Source: WTXA01 sp964415195 (GTDB taxonomy: Bacteria; Bacillota; TC1). From it: a DNA stretch of 64,000 nucleotides. The translations under genes and the position numbers were made by a program. Every line of letters starts with the position of its first letter. Position 1 is the first letter of the stretch. The stretch is from the NCBI GenBank assembly GCA_964415195.1, contig CAYPYD010000003.1, positions 1 through 64,000 on the forward strand, read 5' to 3'. Below the pieces are notes generated by a model. The model searched no databases. It was given only the letters and a program-made list of their open reading frames with translations, and was not told where the DNA came from. Shown here in pieces: positions 36,490 through 44,646 of this stretch.

Positions 36490-36510
36490 TTGACAAAGCT
36501 GTATGCATAC
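36490..36510 (+). promoter_or_regulatory. Consensus -35 box followed by a 10-bp palindrome upstream of the GrpB-fusion gene
   Basis: A perfect TTGACA (36490-36495) is followed at 36501-36510 by GTATGCATAC, a perfect palindrome lying where RNA polymerase would bind. The -10 at 17-bp spacing (TTTTAA) is weak. The palindrome could be an operator. The spacer 36,424-36,581 holds nothing else I recognise. Confidence 0.4.
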
Positions 36511-36581
36511 AATTTTAATTTTCGATTGGACATTTTTCGACGCACCACAGAAAATTATTAGCATTTCAAATCTGCTTAATT

Positions 36582-38498
36582 ATGAGGGCTAAAATGAAAC
36601 ACAATTTTAGTGATGTAACAAATGAAACCGAAGCGGAAAGATTGGGTAGATTATATCCGATAATTCTTGCCGAGTATAACCCCGATTACCCTAAACTTTA
36701 TGAGCAAGAGCGAGATTTTTTGTTTTCGGTTTTCGGCGATGCTGTGTTGCGGATAAGCCATATTGGTAGCACAGCTGTGCCAAATTTAATCTCAAAACCC
36801 ACGATTGACATTCTGCTCGAAATCAAAAAAGATATGGACTTGACCGCAATTACAGAACATCTAACTAAAAGTGGATATTTAGTAAATAAACCATCGATGG
36901 ATATAATAACATACATAAAAGGCTATGTCGAAAATGGTTTTGTCGGGCAAACATATCACATTCATATTCGAGAATTTGCCGACCACGGTGCATTTTATTT
37001 TAGAGATTATCTAATTGCCCACCCCGACATCGCCAATGAATATGGTGAATTAAAACAAAAGCTATTTACTCAGTTTGAATTTGACAGGGACGGCTACACC
37101 CACGCCAAAGGCGAGTTTATAAGTAGAATAAACACTTTGGCAAGACATGAGTTCGAAAACAAAAATATAATGATGGTGTTTGAAAATTATTTTGAAAGAA
37201 TTTCCACGTTGTTCAGTGAAGAACTTTTTGGAATCATCCATCAACTAATTAAAGATGAAGATAAAGAAACACAGTTGATGATTCAAGAGGCCGTTAATCT
37301 TTCTGATGATGAACAGCGTAAAACAATTTCAGTTTGCAACGATTTTGAGAGTAAAAGTATAATTAATAACATAAAAAAATGTGTGGAAAGTTCTGACATT
37401 TTATCACTATTAACACTGGCAAAGCAACGCATTTCTAATGGAGAAAAGGATGTTTTTTCGAGTTTATTAGACAACACCAAAAACTATGATTGGATGTTAA
37501 TTGGAAAAGCGATTTCCTGTTTTCAAATGGAAATCGCTTTGCAAAAATCCGAATCAGTTTTTGTATGGTTTATTAATTCTGGAACAGTAAGCTGTTATAG
37601 CCTTTTTGAACCGGCACGCAAAGAAGATGAATATTTTGGTGAACATATATTAACTTGCTTATACGAAAAGTATCGCAGGGCGAACCACGCTAAGTGGAGC
37701 AGGAGGCAAGGCTTAATCAAGCCTCTTTTCTCGGGAGAACCAGAATACGACAAGTATCAGCTTGTTCCTATTACCGATTCAAGAAATATCCTTCATACAA
37801 CTAACGGACTGCGCCTTTATGATGAAGTAAAGGATAAAACATTATTTGTTCAAGCAGTAGATAAAGATTTGGCAAACAAGCTTGCTGAATTAAAAACTAA
37901 TGGTTTTATTGACTCTCTTTCTTTCCGCATTTCTGATGAAGGTGTTTTTGATGGAAAATATTCAAAAGTGTACATTGAAGAAGCACTTGAAATGGGGAAA
38001 CCATTCTCTTCTATGAAATTGGGAGAAGAACGTTTAACATCAAAGTTATACGAGGATGTCAGCTACGGAAATCAACTCTTTGTTACATCCACAGTCGATT
38101 CACTCACTTTTGAAGAACTGATTGAGGAATGCTACTGTGATGACAACACTATCATCACACAAGTAGTCCACATGATGTTTAGTAATAAAAATGGTGAGAT
38201 TATTGTCAACCATATAGACCATGAATTTATTTTTTATACAAAATTACAGTATGAACAAAGAAGGAGAAACGCAAGAACTAAAGGGAACGCTTTCCCAAGA
38301 ATAAAAACATTTAAAGCTGATAATTGTTCCGTCTCTTTACTTCATCCTTGCAATGTTTTTTGGAGAGAGTTGAATTATATAGATAAAACATATAAGGAGT
38401 TCAATGAGGCAATTCCATTTTTACAATTTGTTCTCGAAACATGTTTTGATAATAAAGTATTGATTAGGGAGTATTTTGAGGGAGTTCATTGCAGATAA
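36582..38498 (+). CDS. GrpB (UPF0157) domain fused to a large C-terminal region of unknown function
   Basis: A 638-residue protein. Residues about 20-195 form a GrpB-family nucleotidyltransferase-fold domain, with HIGSTAVPNLISKPTIDIL and a conserved HIHIREF; standalone GrpB proteins are about 170-180 residues. The remaining 440 residues match nothing I know. They include a helical acidic part (about 205-300) and a mixed alpha/beta part (about 340-638) containing KWSRRQGLIKPLFSGEPEYD. There is no signal peptide or TM segment. Codon usage is more GC-rich than in neighbouring genes (GGC, GCC, CCC codons), which suggests transfer. It lies between the rhs cassette and an ICE remnant and is likely cargo of a lost element. 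Confidence 0.65.
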   Translation: MRAKMKHNFSDVTNETEAERLGRLYPIILAEYNPDYPKLYEQERDFLFSVFGDAVLRISHIGSTAVPNLISKPTIDILLEIKKDMDLTAITEHLTKSGYLVNKPSMDIITYIKGYVENGFVGQTYHIHIREFADHGAFYFRDYLIAHPDIANEYGELKQKLFTQFEFDRDGYTHAKGEFISRINTLARHEFENKNIMMVFENYFERISTLFSEELFGIIHQLIKDEDKETQLMIQEAVNLSDDEQRKTISVCNDFESKSIINNIKKCVESSDILSLLTLAKQRISNGEKDVFSSLLDNTKNYDWMLIGKAISCFQMEIALQKSESVFVWFINSGTVSCYSLFEPARKEDEYFGEHILTCLYEKYRRANHAKWSRRQGLIKPLFSGEPEYDKYQLVPITDSRNILHTTNGLRLYDEVKDKTLFVQAVDKDLANKLAELKTNGFIDSLSFRISDEGVFDGKYSKVYIEEALEMGKPFSSMKLGEERLTSKLYEDVSYGNQLFVTSTVDSLTFEELIEECYCDDNTIITQVVHMMFSNKNGEIIVNHIDHEFIFYTKLQYEQRRRNARTKGNAFPRIKTFKADNCSVSLLHPCNVFWRELNYIDKTYKEFNEAIPFLQFVLETCFDNKVLIREYFEGVHCR

Positions 38499-38651
38499 AA
38501 TTTGCGGCAGTATGTGTCAATAAAAATCAGGGTTTAGATATTTCGTGAAATGAGGAAAGTATTGGTTTCACATTATGTTTAATTCAGTGAATTTAATACT
38601 AACAAAGTTTAGTCGCAAGAGGATTTTTGTCCCCTTGCGGTTTTGTTTTAC
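38499..38651. other. Spacer after the GrpB-fusion gene
   Basis: No open frame with a ribosome site is seen. It contains only a terminator hairpin near its right end. Confidence 0.6.
38614..38650 (+). terminator. Terminator-like hairpin after the GrpB-fusion gene
   Basis: CGCAAG (38614-38619) pairs with CTTGCG (38634-38639), with an extra GGA/TCC inside one mismatch, followed by GTTTTGTTTT on the + strand. It would end transcripts from the GrpB-fusion gene and separates it from the converging remnant. Confidence 0.65.
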
Positions 38652-38876
38652 CTATTCGCCGGGTTTTGTCGTCGTTAACTTATAAAGCTTCGTATTGCGG
38701 GGGAACTTATTAACAAATGGCACAAGAGAGCTGCCAACCTTGATAAGCCCGTTTCCTGCATCAACATTTGTGATATAAGATAATTGCAAATCAGAAATAT
38801 TAAGCAATTTAGCAAGCTCAACTCTATCGGTTGAGGCCTGATTCAACATTACAATAAACTCTGAGTTTGCAAGCAT
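38652..38876 (-). pseudogene. C-terminal remnant of a conjugative VirB4/TraE-like ATPase
   Basis: A 74-codon frame on the - strand with MLANSEFIVMLNQASTDR, ELAKLLNISDLQ, DAGNGLIKVGSSLVPF and ending TTKPGE. I recognise this as the C terminus of VirB4-type ATPases of Tn1549/CTn-like integrative conjugative elements, which are normally 700-800 residues. Upstream of the ATG (38874-38876) the frame meets a TAA five codons away, so the rest of the gene is gone. No ribosome site is present. It marks a former ICE insertion. Confidence 0.75.
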
Positions 38877-39107
38877 TGTTTTTGGTTTTTAGTTTTAGAC
38901 GAATTACCTAACAATTATACAATTCATTTAGGAAATGAGAGTATAAAAATCAATTAATGAATTTTAAATATGATGAAATAATTCCGTGTTAAAAAGTAGT
39001 GTCAAATTCATAGGAACGAAACTAAATATTTTGCTAAAGTTTTTATACACTGACACCCTGAGTTGAATAGTATGGCCTAATATAGGTTAGTATAGCAATG
39101 TCAAGAA

Positions 39108-39141
39108 TGCCCTAACAGCGGGAAAGCCCGCTGCTAGGGCA
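39108..39141. repeat. GC-rich inverted repeat (15-bp arms)
   Basis: TGCCCTAACAGCGGG pairs with CCCGCTGCTAGGGCA (one mismatch) around a 4-nt AAAG loop. No T run follows on either strand, so it is not a classic terminator. The GC content is well above that of its surroundings, which suggests a foreign element end, a recombination site or a structured RNA. Confidence 0.75.
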
Positions 39142-39192
39142 TCGTCTATATAACTCAAAATCGTACGGGAAAAACACAAACATTACCGATAT

Positions 39193-39233
39193 AAAAAGTC
39201 GTTTCAGATAAAACTGAAACGACCTTTTCTTTA
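39193..39233. terminator. Bidirectional-looking terminator hairpin
   Basis: AAGTCGTTTCAG pairs with CTGAAACGACCTT (one bulged G) around ATAAAA. T-rich flanks occur on both strands (TTTTCTTT on +, TTTTTAT on -). Confidence 0.75.
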
Positions 39234-39307
39234 TGAATATATCAATATATAAACAAATCCTAAAATACATTACAGAAAATACAAATACATATACATTTGG
39301 CTTAAAT

Positions 39308-39341
39308 ATAAAAAATGACCCCGGCTATTCACCGGGGTCAT
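39308..39341 (-). terminator. Rho-independent terminator of the trpB-thrC operon
   Basis: A 10-bp stem ATGACCCCGG/CCGGGGTCAT (39315-39324 with 39332-39341). On the - strand it is followed by TTTTTTATATTT. It lies 22 bases beyond the thrC stop. Confidence 0.9.
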
Positions 39342-39363
39342 ACTATTGTGCCATAATATATAC

Positions 39364-40863
39364 CTACAAGCCCAAATAACCCCTCAAGGTCACTTCCATA
39401 TCATCCTTCATGATAACATCACTAAAACGAACAGATTTACCATCAAGACCATTTAAACCATCAGGAATATCAACACCAGTAATTGTATTGATTGCCTTCA
39501 ACTGCTCCATATCATCAAGATCCCTGAAGTTAGGCAGAATTGCCTCAGCAACAGCACCATTAAACTTATATGGACTAGCAGTAGACACAATCACATTAAA
39601 AGCTGAGTCATTAGTTTTTGTTAGATATTTCTCATAAACCCTGTAGGCAACAGCAGTATGAGTATCAATAAGATAATTTTTCTTTTCGTACATCTCCCTA
39701 ATAGTCTCTATAGTATCCTTATCATCAGCACTATCAGAATAAAAAATAGACTGCAACTTAGAAAGAAGTTCAGGCGATACCTTATAAGAACCAACACTCT
39801 TAAGATCAGACATCAATTGTGTTATAAGAGACTTATCACCATCAGATAATAGGAATAGTAGTCTCTCAAGATTACTAGAGATCAGAATATCCATAGAAGG
39901 AGACAAAGTCTTCACAAAATCACGATTGCGATCATATATTCCTGTATTAATAAAATCCTTAAGCACATCATTAGCATTAGCTGCACAAATCAGTTTCTTA
40001 ATCGGTAAACCCATCTCCCTGGCATAATAGCCAGCCAGAATATTACCGAAATTACCAGTAGGAACAGTAAAATTAATCTCATCACCCAATTTTATTTTAC
40101 CGGTGTTTATTAATTGAGCATAACTCTCGAAATAGTAGACAATCTGAGGCACCAAACGACCCCAGTTAATAGAATTAGCTGAAGAAAAAGTATAGTTTTT
40201 ATCATTTAGTAGGGAGTTGAGAGAGTTTTTACTAAAAAGCTCCTTAACCCCATTTTGAGTATCATCAAAATTACCCTCAACAGCAACAACCTTAACATTA
40301 TCACCAAGCTGAGTAACCATTTGCAACTTTTGCACCATGCTGACACCATCATTAGGATAAAAGACAAGAATCTTAGTATTAGGAACATCCTTAAAACCCT
40401 CTAATGCAGCCTTGCCAGTATCACCAGAAGTAGCAACCAGGATAACATAAGTCCTGTCATCACCATTCTTTTTGGCACTAGTAGTCAATAGGTAAGGAAG
40501 AATCTGAAGAGCCACATCCTTAAAAGCAGAAGTAGGCCCATGATAAAGCTCCAAAACAGCACTATTATCATCTAGTAAATGAAGAGGAGTAATTAGTGGT
40601 GAGGTAAAGGTATTTTCATTATAGGCATTATCAATACAATACCTCAATTCTTCCTCAGTAAAGTCTGTTAAAAACTTTCCTAAAATAGACATAGCCTTTT
40701 CATTGTAGGTTAGATCAGTAAAATTACCAATCTCCTCAAGACTGATTTTAGGAATAGAAAGAGGCAGGTAAAGACCACCGTCTTTACCTAAACCCTTTAA
40801 TATTGCCTGACTGCTTGTCACCTGATCATTATCTGTTCTAGTTGTAGTATATTTTAAATTCAT
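39364..40863 (-). CDS. thrC: Threonine synthase
   Basis: PLP enzyme converting O-phosphohomoserine to threonine. The 499 residues include the PLP-lysine motif GPTSAFKDVALQILP (about residues 106-120), LVATSGDTGKAALEGF (about 143-158) and VPTGNFGNILAGYYA (about 270-284). Length and motifs fit the bacterial/fungal-like class. It lies 8 bases after trpB on the - strand and shares its promoter. The other threonine genes (hom, thrB) are not in this window. The codons are like those of the chromosome backbone. Confidence 0.95.
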   Translation of the reverse strand: MNLKYTTTRTDNDQVTSSQAILKGLGKDGGLYLPLSIPKISLEEIGNFTDLTYNEKAMSILGKFLTDFTEEELRYCIDNAYNENTFTSPLITPLHLLDDNSAVLELYHGPTSAFKDVALQILPYLLTTSAKKNGDDRTYVILVATSGDTGKAALEGFKDVPNTKILVFYPNDGVSMVQKLQMVTQLGDNVKVVAVEGNFDDTQNGVKELFSKNSLNSLLNDKNYTFSSANSINWGRLVPQIVYYFESYAQLINTGKIKLGDEINFTVPTGNFGNILAGYYAREMGLPIKKLICAANANDVLKDFINTGIYDRNRDFVKTLSPSMDILISSNLERLLFLLSDGDKSLITQLMSDLKSVGSYKVSPELLSKLQSIFYSDSADDKDTIETIREMYEKKNYLIDTHTAVAYRVYEKYLTKTNDSAFNVIVSTASPYKFNGAVAEAILPNFRDLDDMEQLKAINTITGVDIPDGLNGLDGKSVRFSDVIMKDDMEVTLRGYLGL

Positions 40864-40871
40864 TATTTAAC

Positions 40872-42083
40872 CTAACCTTTATTTATTGATGCCTGAAGTC
40901 TAAAACTCTCTTTTTCAGATACCACTAAAGTATCCATGTCCTTGTCACCTCTACCAGATAGATTAACAACAATCATTGTATCCTTTGATAAAGTTGGAGC
41001 AAGCTTCATAGCATAAGCAAGAGCATGAGCACTTTCAATTGCCGGAATAATACCCTCATGTCTGGATAGTTCCCTAAAAGCATCAAGAGCTTCAAAATCT
41101 GTTATAGAAACATATTCAGCAAGCTTAGCATCCCTTAAATAGCTATGCTCAGGACCGACACCTGGATAATTAAGACCTGATGCAATAGAGTGAGAAGTCT
41201 TGATTTCACCCTTTTCATCCAACATAACATAAGACTTGAAACCATGTATGATTGATATTTCCCCATGAGCCAAAGGCGCTGCATGTAAGCCAGACTCTAT
41301 ACTAATACCACCTGGTTCAACCCCAATCAACTTAGTATCCTTATTACCTATGAAATCAGCGAAGGCACCAATAGCATTACTACCACCACCAACACAAGCA
41401 ATAACATAATCTGGAGTTTTACCTTCAATTTCCATTGACTGCTCAACAATCTCCTTGCTGATAACTCTTTGGAAATGCTTGACCATGCCAGGATATGGAT
41501 AAGGACCAACAGCAGAACCAAGGATATAGAAGGTATTCTTATAGTTTTGGATCAAATCACCCAAGGCAACATCAACAGCAGCCTTAAGATCTCTGTCACC
41601 AGATTCAACCTGAATAACCTTAGCACCAAGCAGTTCCATTCTATAAACATTCAAAGGTTGCTTCTTAGCATCCTTTTCACCCATATAGATGATACACTCC
41701 ATACCAAACAAAGCAGCAGCCGTAGCAGTAGCTACACCATGCTGACCCGCACCAGTTTCAGCAATAACTCTTTTTAAGCCCATTCTTTTTGCTAAAAGAG
41801 CCTGACCTAATGTATTATTAATCTTGTGAGCACCTGTATGATTTAAATCTTCTCTTTTTAAATAGATCTTTGCACCGCCAAGTGTTTTAGTAATGTTAGC
41901 GGCTAGGAACAGGGGAGATGGTCTACCTACATAGTACTTTAAATAGTAGTTTAATTCCTTATTGAATTCTTCGTCGTTTTTTGCTTTTTCAAACTCCTCG
42001 GCTATGTGATCTAGAACCTCAGCTAAAGCTGGCGGTACAAAAGAACCACCGAATTCTCCGAATAGACCTTTTTGATTATCCAT
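40872..42083 (-). CDS. trpB: Tryptophan synthase beta chain (TrpB1 type)
   Basis: PLP enzyme condensing indole and serine into tryptophan. I start it at the ATG at 42083 (MDNQKGLFGEFGG), which has GGGAGG about 7 bases upstream; the ATG 15 bases further out would include that site. The 403-residue protein carries LNHTGAHKINNTLG with the PLP lysine, ETGAGQHGVA, ACVGGGSNAIG and GPEHSYL, all of the TrpB1 type that normally pairs with TrpA. No trpA is adjacent; the neighbour is thrC. The enzyme may salvage indole, or trpA may lie elsewhere. Confidence 0.94.
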   Translation of the reverse strand: MDNQKGLFGEFGGSFVPPALAEVLDHIAEEFEKAKNDEEFNKELNYYLKYYVGRPSPLFLAANITKTLGGAKIYLKREDLNHTGAHKINNTLGQALLAKRMGLKRVIAETGAGQHGVATATAAALFGMECIIYMGEKDAKKQPLNVYRMELLGAKVIQVESGDRDLKAAVDVALGDLIQNYKNTFYILGSAVGPYPYPGMVKHFQRVISKEIVEQSMEIEGKTPDYVIACVGGGSNAIGAFADFIGNKDTKLIGVEPGGISIESGLHAAPLAHGEISIIHGFKSYVMLDEKGEIKTSHSIASGLNYPGVGPEHSYLRDAKLAEYVSITDFEALDAFRELSRHEGIIPAIESAHALAYAMKLAPTLSKDTMIVVNLSGRGDKDMDTLVVSEKESFRLQASINKG

Positions 42084-42114
42084 GATTAACCCTCCCAAAT
42101 TTTATATCTATATT

Positions 42115-42123
42115 ATTATATCA
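42115..42123 (-). promoter_or_regulatory. Extended -10 of the trpB-thrC promoter
   Basis: On the - strand, TATAAT (42115-42120) is preceded by TGA, an extended -10. The -35 region at 17 bp is poor. It is about 32 bases from the trpB ATG, leaving no room for an attenuator or T-box. Confidence 0.55.
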
Positions 42124-42175
42124 AAAAATGAAAATATTTTGTATAAAATGAACAATAAAATTACAAAAATAGCTA

Positions 42176-42204
42176 TTGACTTATGATTGGTAAATCGATA
42201 TAAT
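42176..42204 (+). promoter_or_regulatory. Strong promoter for the tRNA cluster
   Basis: TTGACT (42176-42181), a 17-bp spacer and TATAAT (42199-42204), ending 19 bases before the first tRNA. It diverges from the trpB promoter about 60 bp away. Confidence 0.85.
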
Positions 42205-42223
42205 TATTCTTGCGTTAAGATAT

Positions 42224-42298
42224 TCCTCGATAGCTCAACGGTAGAGCACTCGGCTGTTAACCGAGGGGTTGTAGGTTCGAATCCCACTCGAGGAGCCA
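42224..42298 (+). tRNA. tRNA-Asn (anticodon GTT)
   Basis: Acceptor TCCTCGA pairs with TCGAGGA (42288-42294), discriminator G, and CCA is encoded. The anticodon stem-loop CTCGGCTGTTAACCGAG shows GTT. The T arm has GGTTCGAATCC. All four stems form. Confidence 0.96.
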
Positions 42299-42304
42299 TT
42301 TACC

Positions 42305-42379
42305 GGGCCCATAGCTCAGTGGTAGAGCTACCGGCTCATAACCGGTTGGTCCTTGGTTCAATCCCAAGTGGGCCCACCA
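42305..42379 (+). tRNA. tRNA-Met (anticodon CAT)
   Basis: Acceptor GGGCCCA pairs with TGGGCCC (42369-42375), discriminator A, CCA encoded. The anticodon loop CTCATAA gives CAT. The paired first acceptor base excludes the initiator form. It could be elongator Met, or Ile read with lysidine; Met is the default. Confidence 0.93.
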
Positions 42380-42380
42380 C

Positions 42381-42456
42381 GGGCGTTTAGCTCAGCTGGG
42401 AGAGCGCTTGCCTTACAAGCAAGATGTCGGCGGTTCGATCCCGTCAACGCCCACCA
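42381..42456 (+). tRNA. tRNA-Val (anticodon TAC)
   Basis: Acceptor GGGCGTT pairs with AACGCCC (42446-42452), discriminator A, CCA encoded. The anticodon stem-loop CTTGCCTTACAAGCAAG shows TAC. The D arm is GCTCAGCTGGGAGAGC. Confidence 0.96.
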
Positions 42457-42485
42457 AAGACCTCTTTATGAGGTCTTTTTTTATT
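42456..42485 (+). terminator. Rho-independent terminator of the tRNA cluster
   Basis: AAAGACCTC (42456-42464) pairs with GAGGTCTTT (42470-42478) around a 5-nt loop, followed by TTTTT. It touches the CCA of tRNA-Val. Confidence 0.92.
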
Positions 42486-42501
42486 ATAAGGAGTAGTTTT
42501 A

Positions 42502-43182
42502 ATGAAAACCAATCAAAGAATAGATAAAGTATTGGAATTTATCCCCACTGGCTCAACAGTTGCAGACATAGGCTGCGACCATGGATACGTTCTAATTAAA
42601 GGTGTTATAGAGGGCAAAGTAGTTAAGGGCATAGGTGTTGATGTATCCAAGGGGCCATTTCAACAGGCAATATCAAATCTAGAAGAATATAGAGTTCAAG
42701 AAAAAATTGAAATAAGACTAGGTGACGGACTTAAACCTTTAACCGAAGGAGAATGCGATATTTGTGTTATAGGTGGTATGGGTGGTAGACTTATAACCAA
42801 CATACTTGAAGATAATATTAAAAAATCCCAATCATTCAAAAGACTGATTCTCCAACCCATGAACAGTGAAAGAATATTACGAAGATTTTTAATCGACAAT
42901 GACTGGACTATAATATATGAAGAAATATTAGTTTTAGATAGATTATATCTTTACATTGTTGCAGAGAAGGGTAATATGAAAGTAGATGATAATTTTATTT
43001 ATGACATAGGACCAATACTTGCAACAAAAAAAGAGACTGGAAGAGATCAATATATATATGAAAAGATCACTAAACTTCAAAATATATTGTTGAATATTAA
43101 TAAAGGTAAAGAAAATGATGAACAGAGAGTTAAGGAAGTAGAAGAATTAATAGAAAAGTGGAGAAGCTATCTTGAAAATTAA
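42502..43182 (+). CDS. trmK: tRNA (adenine(22)-N1)-methyltransferase TrmK
   Basis: A 226-residue SAM-dependent methyltransferase that modifies A22 in bacterial tRNAs. It shows the SAM motif VADIGCDHGYV (about residues 19-29), VDVSKGPFQQA, and the catalytic-region CVIGGMGGRLI and ILQPMNSERILRRFL. AAGGAG lies before the ATG. As in other Bacillota it precedes the Nif3-like gene, here overlapping by 11 bases, but rpoD is not next to it. Its place beside three tRNA genes is suggestive but may be coincidence. Confidence 0.93.
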   Translation: MKTNQRIDKVLEFIPTGSTVADIGCDHGYVLIKGVIEGKVVKGIGVDVSKGPFQQAISNLEEYRVQEKIEIRLGDGLKPLTEGECDICVIGGMGGRLITNILEDNIKKSQSFKRLILQPMNSERILRRFLIDNDWTIIYEEILVLDRLYLYIVAEKGNMKVDDNFIYDIGPILATKKETGRDQYIYEKITKLQNILLNINKGKENDEQRVKEVEELIEKWRSYLEN

Positions 43183-43945
43183 TAAAATAACAGATTTAAT
43201 TGAAGAAATTTACCCCTTGGAATTAGCTGAAGAATGGGATACCATAGGCTTACAGGTAAAACCAAGAAATGAAGAAATAAATGGTATAATTGTAGGACTT
43301 ACCTTAACAAATGATACAATTGATAAAGCGGTCCTCAATGGTGACAATCTAATAATATGCCATCATCCAATGTTTTTTAACGATGATATAAAAAATGATT
43401 TACTAAATATTAAGTCTAATAGCCTAATAAGCAAATTAACAGCAAAAGGCATAGGCTTTTATGCGCTACATACTAATTTTGATAAAAAACAAATGGCTTT
43501 ATCAATTGCCAGCCTTTTGAGATTAGAAAATATTAAGGTGCTAGATAATCAAACTTCATTAGGTATAGTCGGAAATTTGAATAAAAAGGTCTCATATATA
43601 GATTTAATTAAGAATGTATCAAATTTATTAAATATCGAAGTGACAAGACACAGCGACGTTGAAAAAGATAATATAATAGAAACTGTTGCCATCTGCCCTG
43701 GATCTGGTAGAGAATTCTTAGATATTGCCATAGAAAAGGCTGATATATATCTAACTGGAGATTTAAATTACCATTCCTTCGAAAAAGCAGTATACTTTAA
43801 TTATCCCATGATTGATATAGATCATTATAATAGTGAGGTTATAGGTATGAAGGCTTTAGCGATTAATTTAGAGACCATAATAGATATACCGATAAAATTT
43901 GAAGCTGGAAAGAACTTTTATAGAAATTTCATTAAAAAAATTTAA
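43172..43945 (+). CDS. Nif3-like dinuclear metal centre protein (DUF34)
   Basis: A 257-residue member of the Nif3/YqfO family, with IICHHPMFFNDD (about residues 62-73), HTNFDKKQMALS (about 97-108) and a C-terminal DIDHYNSEV that complete the two-metal site. Length is that of the short version, without the inserted PII-like domain of Bacillus YqfO. Function is uncertain (GTP cyclohydrolase I type 2-like, or metal-linked NAD metabolism). The start is TTG at 43172 inside trmK, implying coupling. Confidence 0.88.
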   Translation: MKINKITDLIEEIYPLELAEEWDTIGLQVKPRNEEINGIIVGLTLTNDTIDKAVLNGDNLIICHHPMFFNDDIKNDLLNIKSNSLISKLTAKGIGFYALHTNFDKKQMALSIASLLRLENIKVLDNQTSLGIVGNLNKKVSYIDLIKNVSNLLNIEVTRHSDVEKDNIIETVAICPGSGREFLDIAIEKADIYLTGDLNYHSFEKAVYFNYPMIDIDHYNSEVIGMKALAINLETIIDIPIKFEAGKNFYRNFIKKI

Positions 43946-43971
43946 TAGATTAGAATACATGGAGGTGTAGG

Positions 43972-44646
43972 ATGTTTAAAATTCTTATAGTTGACGATGA
44001 GCCGAAAATAAGAGAATTGATTGTCAAATATGGTCAATTTGACGGACATATTGTAGTTGAAGCAGAAAATGGACTTGATGCTATAAATAAAGTTAAAAAT
44101 GACAATTTTGATGTAATAATCATGGATGTAATGATGCCAGAACTTGACGGCTTTTCTGCAGTCAAAGAAATAAGGAAATTCAGCAATACACCTGTATTAA
44201 TGTTATCAGCCCGTGGAGAAGAATATGATAAGATACACGGATTTGAAGTTGGAATTGATGACTATGTAGTTAAACCTTTTTCGCCAAAAGAACTTATGAT
44301 GCGAATTGAAGCAATATTAAGAAGAGGCAAGGCAATAGAAACTGATAGAGATATATTTATCCATAACGGACTAAAGATTGACTTTACAGCCAGAAGTGTT
44401 TTTATAGATGATCATGAGATACAACTATTCCCAAGAGAATATGACCTGCTATTTTATATGGTCAAAAACAAAGGAATAGCACTCACTCGTGAAAAATTAT
44501 TGAACAAAGTATGGGGTTATGATTATTTTGGAAATGATAGAACCCTTGATACACACGTGAAATTGCTAAGGAAAAGCCTTGGTGAATATGCTGATTGTAT
44601 CAAAACATTAAGAGGAGTGGGCTATAGATTTGAAATCACCGAATAA
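43972..44646 (+). CDS. OmpR/PhoB-family response regulator
   Basis: A 224-residue two-domain regulator. The receiver has the acidic pair in VDDEPK, phosphoacceptor D52 in IIMDVMMPELDG and K101 in VVKPFSP. The C-terminal winged helix (about 130-222) has LFPREYDLLFYMVKNKG and GYDYFGNDRTLDTHVKLLRKSL. GGAGGTG precedes the ATG. It overlaps the kinase gene by 17 bases, forming a cognate pair. No nearby gene reveals the stimulus or targets. Confidence 0.93.
   Translation: MFKILIVDDEPKIRELIVKYGQFDGHIVVEAENGLDAINKVKNDNFDVIIMDVMMPELDGFSAVKEIRKFSNTPVLMLSARGEEYDKIHGFEVGIDDYVVKPFSPKELMMRIEAILRRGKAIETDRDIFIHNGLKIDFTARSVFIDDHEIQLFPREYDLLFYMVKNKGIALTREKLLNKVWGYDYFGNDRTLDTHVKLLRKSLGEYADCIKTLRGVGYRFEITE

Larger units (their letters stand above)
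38877..39363. other. Non-coding junction region with several hairpins
   Basis: About 490 bp without a convincing gene. It holds short inverted words (GTGTCA at 39000-39005 and TGACAC at 39051-39056), a GC-rich inverted repeat, and two terminator hairpins listed separately. The rest is A/T-rich. It probably includes the right edge of the lost element. Confidence 0.6.

Noticed and set aside
36424..36581. Direct repeats flanking the GrpB-fusion/VirB4 region as ICE attachment sites
   Set aside because: I compared the spacers at about 36.4-36.6 kb and 38.9-39.2 kb by eye and saw no convincing shared repeat.
39000..39056. GTGTCA...TGACAC inverted 6-mers as the ends of a tiny insertion sequence or MITE
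   Set aside because: Six bases are too few, no target duplication is visible and no transposase is nearby.
40864..42230. T-box or trp attenuator upstream of trpB-thrC
   Set aside because: The probable -10 box lies about 32 bases from the start codon, leaving no room, and no T-box NTGGNACC-type sequence is seen.
42187..42390. 67-codon + strand frame across the tRNA cluster
   Set aside because: It runs through tRNA-Asn and tRNA-Met, which fold fully; there is no ribosome site and the translation is that of tRNA sequence.
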